Assembly: GCA_040754335.1 (NCBI GenBank) | Contig: JBFMCV010000003.1 | Span: 483,356 to 547,355 of the forward strand | Length of the DNA stretch: 64,000 nucleotides | Direction of reading: 5' to 3' | Origin: Thermodesulfobacteriota bacterium | GTDB lineage: Bacteria > Desulfobacterota_D > UBA1144 > Nemesobacterales > UBA2774 | In this document: positions 1-7,662 of the stretch, in pieces | How the letters are laid out: every line of letters starts with the position of its first letter | How positions within the stretch are numbered: the first letter of the stretch is position 1 | Notes under the pieces: model-generated | The model's input: only the letters and a program-made list of their open reading frames with translations | Told to the model about the DNA's origin: nothing | Database searches by the model: none | Translations under genes and position numbers: made by a program

Positions 1-1
1 G

Positions 2-46
2 GGCGGCTTCGGCGAATGCAATTTCGTGGACAGGCTGGGATTATGA
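2..46 (+). CDS. Possible 3' end of an unidentified gene cut by the window edge
   Basis: The first 46 bases hold an open frame that ends at a TGA (44-46) and would encode the C-terminus GGFGECNFVDRLGL. The frame has a protein-like composition and lies convergent with msrB, whose stop is 25 bases further on, as expected for the end of a plus-strand gene. Fourteen residues are too few to assign a family. It could equally be chance open frame. Confidence 0.3.
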   Translation, partial: GGFGECNFVDRLGL

Positions 47-71
47 GACCAAACAGCGCTGAAGAAAAAAG

Positions 72-482
72 CTATTTCTTCTTTCCCTCGTCCTTTTCGA
101 AGTCAAGCGCGCATGAGTTTATGCAGTAACGGAGCCCGGTAGGCCTGGGACCGTCGGGGAAGACGTGGCCCAGGTGCGCGCCGCAGTTGCTGCAGACGAC
201 CTCCGTCCTCGCCATGCCGTAGCTCCTGTCGTCCTCTTCTTTTATCTTCCCTTCCTCGGCGGGCTTATAGAAGCTCGGCCATCCGGTGCCGGACTCGTAT
301 TTCGTATCGGAACTGAAAAGTTCTTCCCCGCAGCAGACGCACTTGTACATGCCTTTTTCCTTGTTCTCATAGTACTTCCCTGTAAAAGGCCTCTCAGTCC
401 CCTTCTGCCTGGTTACGTAATACTGCTCGTCCGTGAGCTCTTTCTTCCATTCCTCGTCCGTTTTCTTCATTTTCTCGGTCAT
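72..482 (-). CDS. msrB: Peptide-methionine (R)-S-oxide reductase MsrB
   Basis: MsrB reduces the R epimer of methionine sulfoxide in proteins, using thioredoxin. The 136-residue product has the full SelR fold signature: two zinc CxxC pairs (C48/C51 and C97/C100), GTGWPSF at about 65-71, and the catalytic cysteine C120 in RYCIN. The start at 482 was chosen because GGAGG lies 6-7 bases upstream; a longer frame to 548 has no such site. An additional cysteine, C124, sits four residues after the catalytic one, where most family members have alanine or serine. The gene is downstream of, and on the same strand as, the MFS gene, with a 174-base gap holding a small GC hairpin (near 573-590). No MsrA is fused or adjacent. 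Confidence 0.95.
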   Translation of the reverse strand: MTEKMKKTDEEWKKELTDEQYYVTRQKGTERPFTGKYYENKEKGMYKCVCCGEELFSSDTKYESGTGWPSFYKPAEEGKIKEEDDRSYGMARTEVVCSNCGAHLGHVFPDGPRPTGLRYCINSCALDFEKDEGKKK

Positions 483-656
483 ATACGCCTCCTCGTGCAT
501 CGCCTTATAACAGCGCCCGGCAATAACTATAGGATACAGACCGGGCAAAACCTAATCAATACGCAAAACTTGCCCACCGCCAACGGCGGCTCCTGAATTG
601 AACAGACTGTTATACGGTATAAACGGGAAAAAGGATTTTTCGGGGAGGGACGATTA

Positions 657-2267
657 CTACATTTCTCCGACTGGAAACTGCGGCTCTCCGCCCAGCCTCA
701 GCTTCTCAATAGTAAGCCAGGCGGTCAGAGCGCCCAGGAAGACGAGCCCGGCCGCGATCTTCATCATGAGCCTGAAAGAGCCGAGAAACGAGTCCGTTAT
801 CGCGGTGCGTATCTCTTTTTTGGTCGCATCCGGAAGCGACTCCGGTATGTCTATAGCGGCCAGCTTTATGCGCTGGGAGTCTATGATCTCGATCGTGTCC
901 TCGTTCAGATTGAGGGCCCTCAATTCCTTGTCGAGGTTTTTGTTAAACCCGGATAGGGCGAACACGCCCAGTATGGCGACCGAGAGCAGGCCCGCGATCC
1001 TTCCGACCGTATTATTTATCCCCGAGGCGACGCCCGAGTGCTCGAGGTCGATCGAGCTCATCACGGCCGTAGTGAGAGGCGATATGGTTATCGCCATCCC
1101 GAGGCCGAGGACAGCGATTGCGGGGAAAAACGTAGTCCAGTAGCTCCCCCCGATGCCGGGAAGAGTGAATAGAAGGAATCCCGCACCGGCAAGGAGCGTC
1201 CCGATTATGAGCGGAGGCTTTGCACCGTAATTGATCACGAGCCCGCCAGCCCATCTGGAGAAGAGGAACAGCGCCAGCACGAGAGGCAGGAACGCAATAC
1301 CTACGCCTGCGGCGGAATACCCCTGGAGCTGGATGAGATTAAACGGTATGAAGAACACCCCGCCCACCCAGGCCGCCCAGAACAGTATCGAGATAAAATT
1401 CGCCCCGCTGAAGGTTTTGGATTTGAAGAGTCCGAGGGGCATCATAGGCGACGGAGTGTATGACTCATACGCAAGAAACGCGATGAGGGCAAGGCCCCCG
1501 GCTACGAATGGCACGATTACCTTGGGGTGTCCGAACCCCGAGTTGCCCGACTCGATCAAAGCGTAAACGATGCACCCGAGGCTCATAATCGCGAGAAAAG
1601 AGCCTATTATATCGAGCCTCCCTTCACCATTGTCCTTCCTGCTTTCGGGTATCCGCCAGAATAGACTCGTGAGCACGACTATGCCTATCGGTAGGTTGAT
1701 GAAAAAAACGAGCCGCCAGGAAACGTTCTCAGCGAGCCATCCCCCCAGAATAGGACCGAGGGCAGTCGTTATCGCGGTGAACGCGGACCACGTGCCGATT
1801 GCTCGGCCGCGCTCGGCCTCGGTGAACGAGATATTGATGATTGCGAGACTCCCGGGAACGAGAAGGGCCCCCCCTACCCCCTGGAAAGCCCTCGCTACAA
1901 TGAGCTGCGGAGTGTTCGCGGAAAGACCGCACCACACAGAGGCACCGGTGAACAAAACCACGCCAAGCGCGAATATGCGCTTCCTTCCGTACTTATCCCC
2001 GAGCGCTCCGCCGAACAGCATGAGCGAGGACATAAACAGGGCGTATGCCTCGATTATCCACTGCATCTGGGGTATCGTGGCGTCGAGCTCCATCTGTAGC
2101 ACCGGAAGCACGACATTCATGGCGGTGCTGTCTATAAAAGCCATGCCCGAGCCGAGTATCGTTACCAGTAAAACCCATCTTCCGGCGGTTTTACCTGCGG
2201 CGAGGCTATTCGAAACACTCTTTATAGAGCCGCCTTCCAGCGTCCCTCTAGCGGATTCTCTCATCAT
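657..2267 (-). CDS. MFS drug exporter, DHA2 family (14 TM, EmrB/QacA-like)
   Basis: A 536-residue inner-membrane proton-coupled exporter. The length and hydrophobic pattern fit 14 membrane segments. The loop motif GGALGDKYGRKR (near 87-98) is MFS motif A, and the TM5 motif C region reads LGPILGGW; both are typical of drug:H+ antiporters of the DHA2 type. The soluble C-terminal part (about 440-490) is a normal DHA2 loop. Two adjacent ATG codons begin the frame and no strong Shine-Dalgarno site precedes either, so the start is uncertain by a few residues. The MarR gene at 2610-3104 lies upstream on the same strand, 342 bases away, and is the likely local regulator. The substrate cannot be told from sequence. 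Confidence 0.9.
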   Translation of the reverse strand: MMRESARGTLEGGSIKSVSNSLAAGKTAGRWVLLVTILGSGMAFIDSTAMNVVLPVLQMELDATIPQMQWIIEAYALFMSSLMLFGGALGDKYGRKRIFALGVVLFTGASVWCGLSANTPQLIVARAFQGVGGALLVPGSLAIINISFTEAERGRAIGTWSAFTAITTALGPILGGWLAENVSWRLVFFINLPIGIVVLTSLFWRIPESRKDNGEGRLDIIGSFLAIMSLGCIVYALIESGNSGFGHPKVIVPFVAGGLALIAFLAYESYTPSPMMPLGLFKSKTFSGANFISILFWAAWVGGVFFIPFNLIQLQGYSAAGVGIAFLPLVLALFLFSRWAGGLVINYGAKPPLIIGTLLAGAGFLLFTLPGIGGSYWTTFFPAIAVLGLGMAITISPLTTAVMSSIDLEHSGVASGINNTVGRIAGLLSVAILGVFALSGFNKNLDKELRALNLNEDTIEIIDSQRIKLAAIDIPESLPDATKKEIRTAITDSFLGSFRLMMKIAAGLVFLGALTAWLTIEKLRLGGEPQFPVGEM

Positions 2268-2609
2268 GAAATGACACGAGTGGACTTGTTATTGAGTTTA
2301 TGCTTTCAGGAACAGTATTCTCGGATACGGCGGAATAAAATAATCCCGGAATCAAATTTTTGCTCCGTGATTCGATCAGATGTGAACTAAGTGAGATCAA
2401 TTAATATTTGCTTATCCGAAAAAAAATCCCTAGCCGACTTAATTCTACCTGCTGAAACAGGAATTACATCATGAGTCTCCGCTTTTGATTATTCCCAGGT
2501 TAATTTGCTGAAATCGAAAGAATAAAACTAATCGTACGCCCACGAGTGATTCCAGCCGGCACGGGTTTCCGCGCCTTATTCCCGGGCATTCGAAGTAAAT
2601 TGATATTCG
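2268..2609. other. 342-bp AT-rich intergenic stretch upstream of the MFS gene
   Basis: No credible gene was found. The stretch is AT-rich compared with its neighbours and lies between the MarR stop and the MFS start. It holds an inverted repeat with 6-bp arms (GAATCA at 2349-2354, TGATTC at 2368-2373) about 95-120 bases before the MFS start, which could be a regulator site. A run of eight A near 2420 has no stem beside it, so I do not call a terminator. Confidence 0.4.
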
Positions 2610-3104
2610 TCAGGCGGCCGTACGGTCGATACGGGCGAGGCTTACCAATTCCGAGGCGTTCGATATCAAAGAACCCCACTTATCGCTCCCCATTGCTTCC
2701 TTTATTTCCTGCTGGGCTTTTTTCCATAACGGGTATGCTTCTTCGAGCTTCCTCTTCCCGGATTCGGTTATGACCACGATACGTGTCCTCCTGTCATCGC
2801 CGGGCTCGATTCTTATCAATCCGCTCTTTTCCATGGGATTGAGATTCCTCGACAGGGTCGTACGGTCAGCCACCATCTCGTCAGAGAGCCTCGTAACCGT
2901 GATCGGCCCGTGGGCGAAAGCAAGAGCAAGCAATGTGAATTGAGTCGCCCGCAGATTGATCGCTCTCATGGAATTGTCGAATATCTGTGTCACCACCCTC
3001 GCCGCCTTTCTCAGGTTGAAGCAGGTGCATTCCCTGCATTCCATTATAGAAGCGAGGTCCGGATTATTCCCATCTTGAACCTTATCCCTGTACATATTGT
3101 CCAT
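2610..3104 (-). CDS. MarR family transcriptional regulator
   Basis: A 164-residue winged-helix repressor. The recognition region (LSDEMVADRTTLSRNLNPME) and wing (GDDRRTRIVVIT) are typical MarR. An N-terminal cysteine cluster, ECRECTCFNLRKA, precedes the first dimer helix and is shared with the MarR at 4701-5180; the two proteins are clear paralogues. ATG 3104 was chosen because GGAGGG lies about 5 bases upstream; an earlier TTG at 3125 has no such site. It is probably the regulator of the DHA2 exporter downstream (MarR-exporter pairing is very common). The effector is unknown; the cysteines could sense oxidants or electrophiles, which is inference. Confidence 0.92.
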   Translation of the reverse strand: MDNMYRDKVQDGNNPDLASIMECRECTCFNLRKAARVVTQIFDNSMRAINLRATQFTLLALAFAHGPITVTRLSDEMVADRTTLSRNLNPMEKSGLIRIEPGDDRRTRIVVITESGKRKLEEAYPLWKKAQQEIKEAMGSDKWGSLISNASELVSLARIDRTAA

Positions 3105-3271
3105 AATCCCTCCGCGACGGTTCAAATTAATAATAAATGACGGTTTGATCGTTTATCATTCACAAAGAACCCCCGTTATATATCGCCGACCGTATGTTCC
3201 CGGAGTCCCAATGTAATAATATACTCCAAATAGAAGAAAGTATGTCAATCGTCAAAGTGTCATGCGAATAC

Positions 3272-4627
3272 TCAGGACGGAAAACATCTCCCGAACGCTT
3301 TCAATAATGCAATAGACCCCTTGAGCCGGATTTTCTTAAGAAGAAGCGGCATGATGATCCCGTGCTCCTTCCTTATGAATCCGAGCCATGCGCTGCTCTC
3401 GGCGGTTATATGCAGATTCGGAACACCCGTCAGCTCCTTGCGGATCTCGATCGTTCCATTCCTTATTACGACAGTCGCCTGGACGCTCTCCTTGCCGGTG
3501 AACGTAAAATGATATGTGGCGTCCATACCCTCCGATTTATCTCTTTGAAATGTCAGTTTAAGCCCGTCGAGGAACCCGGATATCGATTTCGGCCTCAATC
3601 CGTTCGATACGGCCTTTACGGTTTTGTGCGGAAACCTTTTTGCCGCATGCGCTTCAGCATCGGAATTCGGAACGACGTAAACCGTCTCCTCCTTCTTCTG
3701 TAAAGGCTTAACGACATCATCGAGGTACTCCCTCCGGTTCTCGAGGAAGGGCCCGATTACGTCTTCTCCCGCGGGGCAGACAGCCATGCAGTAAGCGGCC
3801 TTATAATTCGCCCCGTAGGAAAGGCTCTGCCACATCGAAGCCGACTCGGAGTCGCTGAATTTACGGAGATAATCTCTCGCGTCCCTGCTGTCTGCTATTC
3901 CTTCGACCCAGCTCGTGAACCCGCTCATGAATTCGCGGTAGTTATGAGTATAGCAAGCCGAAAAGTTAAAGTACCCGTCGGGTGCGATCGCTCCCACGGG
4001 ACAGGCCGCGACACAGAGCTTGCACTCGAGGCAGGGGTTGTAATCGATCGGGTTGTCATAAGATTCTAGCTCGGCGTCAACGAGCACTGTCCCGAGGAGT
4101 ATGAAGTTCCCGAATTTCGGGTGTATAACGTTCCGGTGTATGCCCATATGCCCGAGCCCCGCTGCGACAGCCACGGTCTTATGAGATACGACCCATATCT
4201 TTTCCGGGAAGTTGCCCATCTCCATCGGGAAACCCATAGACGGGTTCACGGCCCGTATGCCCCTTTCTTCCAGCGCAGAAACTATCCTGCGTGCCACCTC
4301 GTTTACTTTGTCGCCTATATGATGGAATTCCAGGTTCGATACCGAGCGCGCAGGACTGCGGATGGGCTCGCGGTTCATCCTGCAGACGAAGCTTACGAGG
4401 GATTTTGTCCGCGGGAAATAACCGAGTATGTCGTCTTTATCTCCAGAAAGTGAAGGGCGGTCGATGGCAACGAACCCTGCGTCGTCGGCGCCCGCTTCAA
4501 TGCAAACGTCACGCAGCCACGTTGTATCCAGCTTGCCCGATGGGCTTAAAACGTTCTCGGCCCGATAATTACCGCCTCGGCTCATGTAATAATTTATCAC
4601 GGTCGGGTGCTCTTCCATTCTCGACAT
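3272..4627 (-). CDS. QueG-like 4Fe-4S reductase fused to a C-terminal SCP2-type lipid-binding domain
   Basis: A 451-residue protein. Residues about 35-300 resemble epoxyqueuosine reductase/reductive-dehalogenase-like iron-sulfur proteins: GLGHMGIHRNVIHPKFG followed by the ferredoxin motif CLECKLCVAACP (about 199-210), with further cysteines in SACYT and YCMAVCP that can complete a second cluster. Residues about 350-451 look like an SCP2 sterol-carrier domain (FTFTGKESVQATVVIRNG). It has no N-terminal Tat or Sec signal, so it is probably cytoplasmic. True QueG lacks the SCP2 part, so queuosine synthesis is not the likely role; reduction of a hydrophobic substrate is a reasonable guess. ATG 4627 has GAGG 9 bases upstream. 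A MarR operator-like site lies 41-58 bases before the start. Confidence 0.8.
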   Translation of the reverse strand: MSRMEEHPTVINYYMSRGGNYRAENVLSPSGKLDTTWLRDVCIEAGADDAGFVAIDRPSLSGDKDDILGYFPRTKSLVSFVCRMNREPIRSPARSVSNLEFHHIGDKVNEVARRIVSALEERGIRAVNPSMGFPMEMGNFPEKIWVVSHKTVAVAAGLGHMGIHRNVIHPKFGNFILLGTVLVDAELESYDNPIDYNPCLECKLCVAACPVGAIAPDGYFNFSACYTHNYREFMSGFTSWVEGIADSRDARDYLRKFSDSESASMWQSLSYGANYKAAYCMAVCPAGEDVIGPFLENRREYLDDVVKPLQKKEETVYVVPNSDAEAHAAKRFPHKTVKAVSNGLRPKSISGFLDGLKLTFQRDKSEGMDATYHFTFTGKESVQATVVIRNGTIEIRKELTGVPNLHITAESSAWLGFIRKEHGIIMPLLLKKIRLKGSIALLKAFGRCFPS

Positions 4628-4667
4628 TATCAATTACCTCTTCTCCGAACAGTTGCTCCCATTTAGT

Positions 4668-4685
4668 TAGGAGTATCTACACGTA
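4668..4685 (-). promoter_or_regulatory. Degenerate MarR operator upstream of the QueG/SCP2 gene
   Basis: The 18 bases TAGGAGTATCTACACGTA match the palindromic site at 5204-5221 in 16 of 18 positions. On the minus strand the site covers a GATACT hexamer suitable as a -10 for the gene starting at 4627. A second near-copy between these two genes supports one regulator, most simply the MarR encoded at 4701-5180, controlling both. Binding itself is inference. Confidence 0.6.
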
Positions 4686-4700
4686 ATGTCCTAAAAATTT

Positions 4701-5180
4701 TTACTTCTTTTGTACTCGATCGACCAGCACGGATAACCGTGAAGTCAAAGCCGTCCATTCATACTGACCCATCATCTTTTTTATTTCTTCCTGTGTTCTC
4801 TGCCAGTATGGATATGCCTCTGAAAGCTTCTTTCGGCCCTCCTCCGTAATGTTGATGATACGTACACGCCTGTCATCGCCGTCCTCAACTTCGACGAGAC
4901 CGCTCTTTTCGAGGGGTTCGAGGTTACGGGCCAGTGTCGTACGGTCAGTCACCATAACCTCGGCGAGCTTGGATAAGGCAACCGGTCCCATAGCTTGCGT
5001 GTGAGCGAGGAGTGCAAATTGTGTGCCCCTCAGACCCGTCGGCCTCATATTATCGTCATAAAACTGCGTTACGACCCTCGTTGCCTTACGCAGATTAAAA
5101 CAGGTGCATTCCCTGCATTCGGCCAGAGCCTTCGGATCCAGGTCTTCTAACAGATTCTTTTCTTTTATGCGTTTATTCAT
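4701..5180 (-). CDS. MarR family transcriptional regulator, probably autoregulated
   Basis: A 159-residue MarR protein and paralogue of the 2610-3104 product. It has the same N-terminal cysteine cluster (ECRECTCFNLRKATRVVTQ), the recognition segment LAEVMVTDRTTLARNLEPLE and the wing DGDDRRVRIINIT. ATG 5180 is preferred, with GGGA about 10 bases upstream; a GTG at 5201 would lie right at the predicted transcription start. The promoter upstream (TTGACA, 17 bp, TATACT) is near-perfect, and an 18-bp palindrome covers its -10, which is the classic arrangement for MarR self-repression. The gene is followed by the QueG/SCP2 gene on the same strand, 73 bases away, so the two may also be co-transcribed. 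Confidence 0.92.
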   Translation of the reverse strand: MNKRIKEKNLLEDLDPKALAECRECTCFNLRKATRVVTQFYDDNMRPTGLRGTQFALLAHTQAMGPVALSKLAEVMVTDRTTLARNLEPLEKSGLVEVEDGDDRRVRIINITEEGRKKLSEAYPYWQRTQEEIKKMMGQYEWTALTSRLSVLVDRVQKK

Positions 5181-5203
5181 CACTGATTCAGTCCCGTTCA
5201 CAA

Positions 5204-5221
5204 TAGGAGTATATACACCTA
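5204..5221 (-). promoter_or_regulatory. 18-bp palindromic MarR operator covering the marR -10 box
   Basis: TAGGAGTATATACACCTA is an inverted repeat with one mismatched base pair (arms TAGGnGTAT and ATACnCCTA). It overlaps the -10 hexamer TATACT (5213-5208 on the minus strand) of the MarR gene. A 16/18 copy is at 4668-4685. Size, symmetry and position fit MarR-family operators. Confidence 0.75.
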
Positions 5222-5236
5222 ATATTTACTTGTCAA
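5208..5236 (-). promoter_or_regulatory. Sigma-70 type promoter of the MarR gene
   Basis: On the minus strand TTGACA (5236-5231) and TATACT (5213-5208) are separated by exactly 17 bp, close to consensus. Transcription would start near 5201, giving a leader of about 20 bases to ATG 5180. Confidence 0.75.
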
Positions 5237-5260
5237 CCGCAAAGGTTTTGGAGAAAAAAT

Positions 5261-5288
5261 TTTACATAACTCTATAGAGGAATATACT
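5261..5288 (+). promoter_or_regulatory. Candidate coaBC promoter
   Basis: TTTACA (5261-5266), a 16-bp spacer and TATACT (5283-5288) match 5 of 6 bases in each sigma-70 hexamer. The element lies about 58 bases before the coaBC ATG, divergent from the MarR promoter. Confidence 0.55.
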
Positions 5289-5345
5289 ATTCGGAGGCTT
5301 TGTGCTTGAAGACGGATTTTATAAACACGTGAGACGGAAATAAAT

Positions 5346-6557
5346 ATGTCTGTGGTCAAAAACAAAAAGATAATCCTGGGCGTGACCGGAGGGATAGCCG
5401 CCTACAAATCCTGCGAGCTTGTAAGAAGCCTCGTTAGGGAAGAAGCTTCCGTGCAGGTAATTATGACCCAGAACGCAATGGAGTTCGTAACCCCGCTCAC
5501 GCTGCAGACCCTATCCGGGAACCGTGTCGCCACGAAGACTTTCGATCTCGGATGGGAATCCGAAATAGGGCACATAAGCCTTGCGGACAGCGCTGACATT
5601 ATAGTCGTAGCGCCGGCTACCGCGAGCTTTATAGGCAAGATCGCGTCCGGCATAGCCGACACCCTACTTACGAACGTTATCCTGGCGACTCTCTCGCCGG
5701 TTATCCTGTGTCCCGCGATGAACGTAAATATGTACAGCAACCGGGTCGTGCAGGAAAACCTGGAGAAGCTCAGAGAGCGCGGGTTTATAATTGTCGAGCC
5801 CGCCGAGGGCAGCCTCGCCTGCGGGTGGGAGGGAAAGGGGCGGCTCCCCGAAATCTCCGATATAGTGAACGAGATCGAAAAGACCCTGACTCCAAAGGAC
5901 CTCTCCGGCGAAAGGGTACTCGTGACAGCGGGCGCGACGAGGGAATTTATAGACTCTGTGAGATTTATCTCTAACCCGTCCAGCGGAAAAATGGGTTATG
6001 CGCTCGCAAAAGAAGGCCTCATGCGCGGAGCAGATGTTGTTCTGGTATCAGGGAAAACGAACATCGCCCCTCCCTCCGGGGCCAAAGTCGTCGAGGTGGT
6101 GAGCGCAGGCGACATGTATGAATCGGTTATGGAATACCTCGACTGGTCGACGATTGTTATAAAAGCCGCGGCAGTCGGGGATTATACGCCTTCTGAAAGA
6201 ACAAACGGCAAAATCAAGAAAGACGAAAACGCCAGGGTGCTGAAGCTCAAGAACACGAAGGACATTCTGAAAGCAGTCGGCGAGAGGAAGAACGGCAGAT
6301 TCGTCGTGGGGTTCGCCGCCGAAACGGACGACCTCATCGACCACGCAAAGGATAAGCTGAAAAGAAAAAACGCCGACCTGTTTATCGCGAACGATGTATC
6401 GGTCCCCGGCGCGGGTTTTGAGACGGATACGAATATCGTTCACTTCGTTTACCGCGACGGAAAAACGGAAGCGATGCCCAAGGCAGCCAAGCCTGAAATC
6501 GCAAGGATGATATTCGATAAAATAATCGAACTGAAGTCTTCTAGTGCACGCTTATAG
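5346..6557 (+). CDS. coaBC: Bifunctional phosphopantothenoylcysteine decarboxylase / phosphopantothenate-cysteine ligase
   Basis: CoaBC catalyses two steps of coenzyme A synthesis: joining cysteine to 4'-phosphopantothenate (CoaB), then decarboxylation (CoaC). The 403-residue length is normal for the fused enzyme. The CoaC half (1 to about 185) shows the flavin-binding start GVTGGIAAYKS, active-site H76 in EIGHISLA, the PAMN motif (N126 region) and the substrate-clamp cysteine C159 in SLACGWEG. The CoaB half shows VTAGATRE, NPSSGKMGYALA, AAAVGDY and KIKKDE (about 289-294). The Shine-Dalgarno site is weak (GACGGAAATAAAT). The gene is a stand-alone transcription unit whose 3' end overlaps the convergent receiver gene by 17 bases. 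Confidence 0.97.
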   Translation: MSVVKNKKIILGVTGGIAAYKSCELVRSLVREEASVQVIMTQNAMEFVTPLTLQTLSGNRVATKTFDLGWESEIGHISLADSADIIVVAPATASFIGKIASGIADTLLTNVILATLSPVILCPAMNVNMYSNRVVQENLEKLRERGFIIVEPAEGSLACGWEGKGRLPEISDIVNEIEKTLTPKDLSGERVLVTAGATREFIDSVRFISNPSSGKMGYALAKEGLMRGADVVLVSGKTNIAPPSGAKVVEVVSAGDMYESVMEYLDWSTIVIKAAAVGDYTPSERTNGKIKKDENARVLKLKNTKDILKAVGERKNGRFVVGFAAETDDLIDHAKDKLKRKNADLFIANDVSVPGAGFETDTNIVHFVYRDGKTEAMPKAAKPEIARMIFDKIIELKSSSARL

Positions 6558-6918
6558 ATTCGATCAGGAAATTTAGTCTCTGAACGATCTCTTCAACCGT
6601 GCTGTCTTTGGTTATATAGCCGATCGCCCCCATATCGAGACATTCCGTAATTTTCCTCATTTCGGAAAGTGCTGTCAGCATCACGACCGGTATGCTCTTA
6701 AGCTCAACGTCGTTCTTCAGTATTTTAAGGAACTCAACGCCGTTGTAGTTGGGCATCACGATATCGAGCACAATAACGTCGGGCCTGAACTTCTCCAATA
6801 CGGAAAGCGCGTCTTCTCCGTCCGAAGCCGAAACAACCGTATAGTTTTTCGCGGTGAGTATTCTGGTATAGAGTTTCCTTAATGATTCTTCGTCTTCGAT
6901 CAGCAGAACTTTTGGCAT
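6541..6918 (-). CDS. Single-domain response regulator (CheY-like receiver)
   Basis: A 125-residue phosphoacceptor domain with no output domain. The acidic pocket residues E8/D9, the phosphorylation site D52 (IVLDIVMP), T82 (MLTALS) and K104 (YITKDS) are all present, so it should be phosphorylatable. No histidine kinase is nearby, so it is an orphan; its partner and output are unknown. It could act as a phosphorelay intermediate or by binding a target protein. The gene overlaps the 3' end of coaBC tail to tail. A TATAAT hexamer lies on the minus strand at 7024-7019, about 100 bases upstream, without a convincing -35. Confidence 0.93.
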   Translation of the reverse strand: MPKVLLIEDEESLRKLYTRILTAKNYTVVSASDGEDALSVLEKFRPDVIVLDIVMPNYNGVEFLKILKNDVELKSIPVVMLTALSEMRKITECLDMGAIGYITKDSTVEEIVQRLNFLIESISVH

Positions 6919-7073
6919 ACGTCAGGACCTCATCACATATAATCTTCGCGGGCGGCCGCAAGCCCGGAGCCAGGCCTATTAAACCTTCGTTGAACCTTGT
7001 AAGATGCCGCCTATCCGAATTATACCGCCAAAAAGATTTGCGTGTGATTATTTAGTTCAACAGTATAGTATCC

Positions 7074-7108
7074 GGGACGGCAGCCGATAGGGTATGCAGA
7101 GCCGTCCC
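7074..7108. repeat. Perfect 8-bp inverted repeat in the HU/receiver intergenic region
   Basis: GGGACGGC (7074-7081) and GCCGTCCC (7101-7108) can form an 8-bp GC-rich stem with a 19-base loop. It is about 90 bases downstream of the HU stop. Neither side is followed by a T-run, so an intrinsic terminator is not certain; it may still end HU transcription or be a protein-binding site. The rest of 6919-7195 shows no gene. Confidence 0.45.
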
Positions 7109-7195
7109 TTGACACCAATTGCGATTATCTCGGATTTTGCAAGAACCGCAGATGCTTACGAGTGAGTCCCTAACTGTATGTATGAAAGATAAACG

Positions 7196-7492
7196 CTATT
7201 CACCTAAGACAGCGTCTTTACACGCCTTGGCCACCCTGAACTTCACAACCTTTTTAGCCGGTATCTTGATCTCGGCGCCTGTGGCGGGATTCCTGCCGAT
7301 TCTCGCCTTACGCTTGGACAACACCAACTTCCCTATCCCGGGGATCGTGAACTGTTTGCTTCTCTTTGCTTCCTTGTAAGCAATCGCAGCCAGCTCGTCC
7401 AATATCTCGTTTGCTGTCTTCTTGGTGATCCCTGCCAATTCGGCTATATGGTTTGATAACTGAGATTTTGTCATCGGGTTTCTCTCGGCCAT
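7196..7492 (-). CDS. HU/IHF family DNA-binding protein
   Basis: A 98-residue histone-like protein that bends DNA as a dimer. It has the family core: MTKSQLSNHIAELAGITKKTANEILDEL split over the first helices, then IPGIGKLVL and the beta-arm region RKARIGRNPATGAEIKIPAKK with the intercalating proline in RNPATG. ATG 7492 is preceded by AGGAGAGGGAG; a frame extended to 7528 lacks such a site. It is distinct from the IHF-alpha-like protein at 43723. The gene is monocistronic, with its own promoter at about 7528-7556. Confidence 0.95.
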   Translation of the reverse strand: MAERNPMTKSQLSNHIAELAGITKKTANEILDELAAIAYKEAKRSKQFTIPGIGKLVLSKRKARIGRNPATGAEIKIPAKKVVKFRVAKACKDAVLGE

Positions 7493-7527
7493 CTCCCTCT
7501 CCTTTAAAACTGGTTTTAGTGTCATCA

Positions 7528-7556
7528 ATAGTACAGAAAAGCACTGTAAAAATCAA
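7528..7556 (-). promoter_or_regulatory. Candidate HU promoter
   Basis: On the minus strand TTGATT (7556-7551), a 17-bp spacer and TACTAT (7533-7528) give a plausible sigma-70 promoter about 36 bases before the HU ATG. Confidence 0.5.
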
Positions 7557-7662
7557 TATTTCCGCGAAAAATAGGAGCGATTCCAAAGGGCGGTCTTGCC
7601 TTCACTTTTAAACCTCGGGAGTTTGAGCGTCAAACCATGAGCCATGCTCAAGAGAGCACCGC

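Noticed and set aside
3210-3230. Possible third MarR operator (GGAGTATAT on the minus strand) upstream of the first MarR gene
   Set aside because: Only one half-site matches and the other half is not recognisable, so chance is likely in AT-rich DNA.
3272-4627. Calling this gene queG because queA is in the window
   Set aside because: The SCP2 fusion, MarR control and distance from queA argue against queuosine synthesis as its role.
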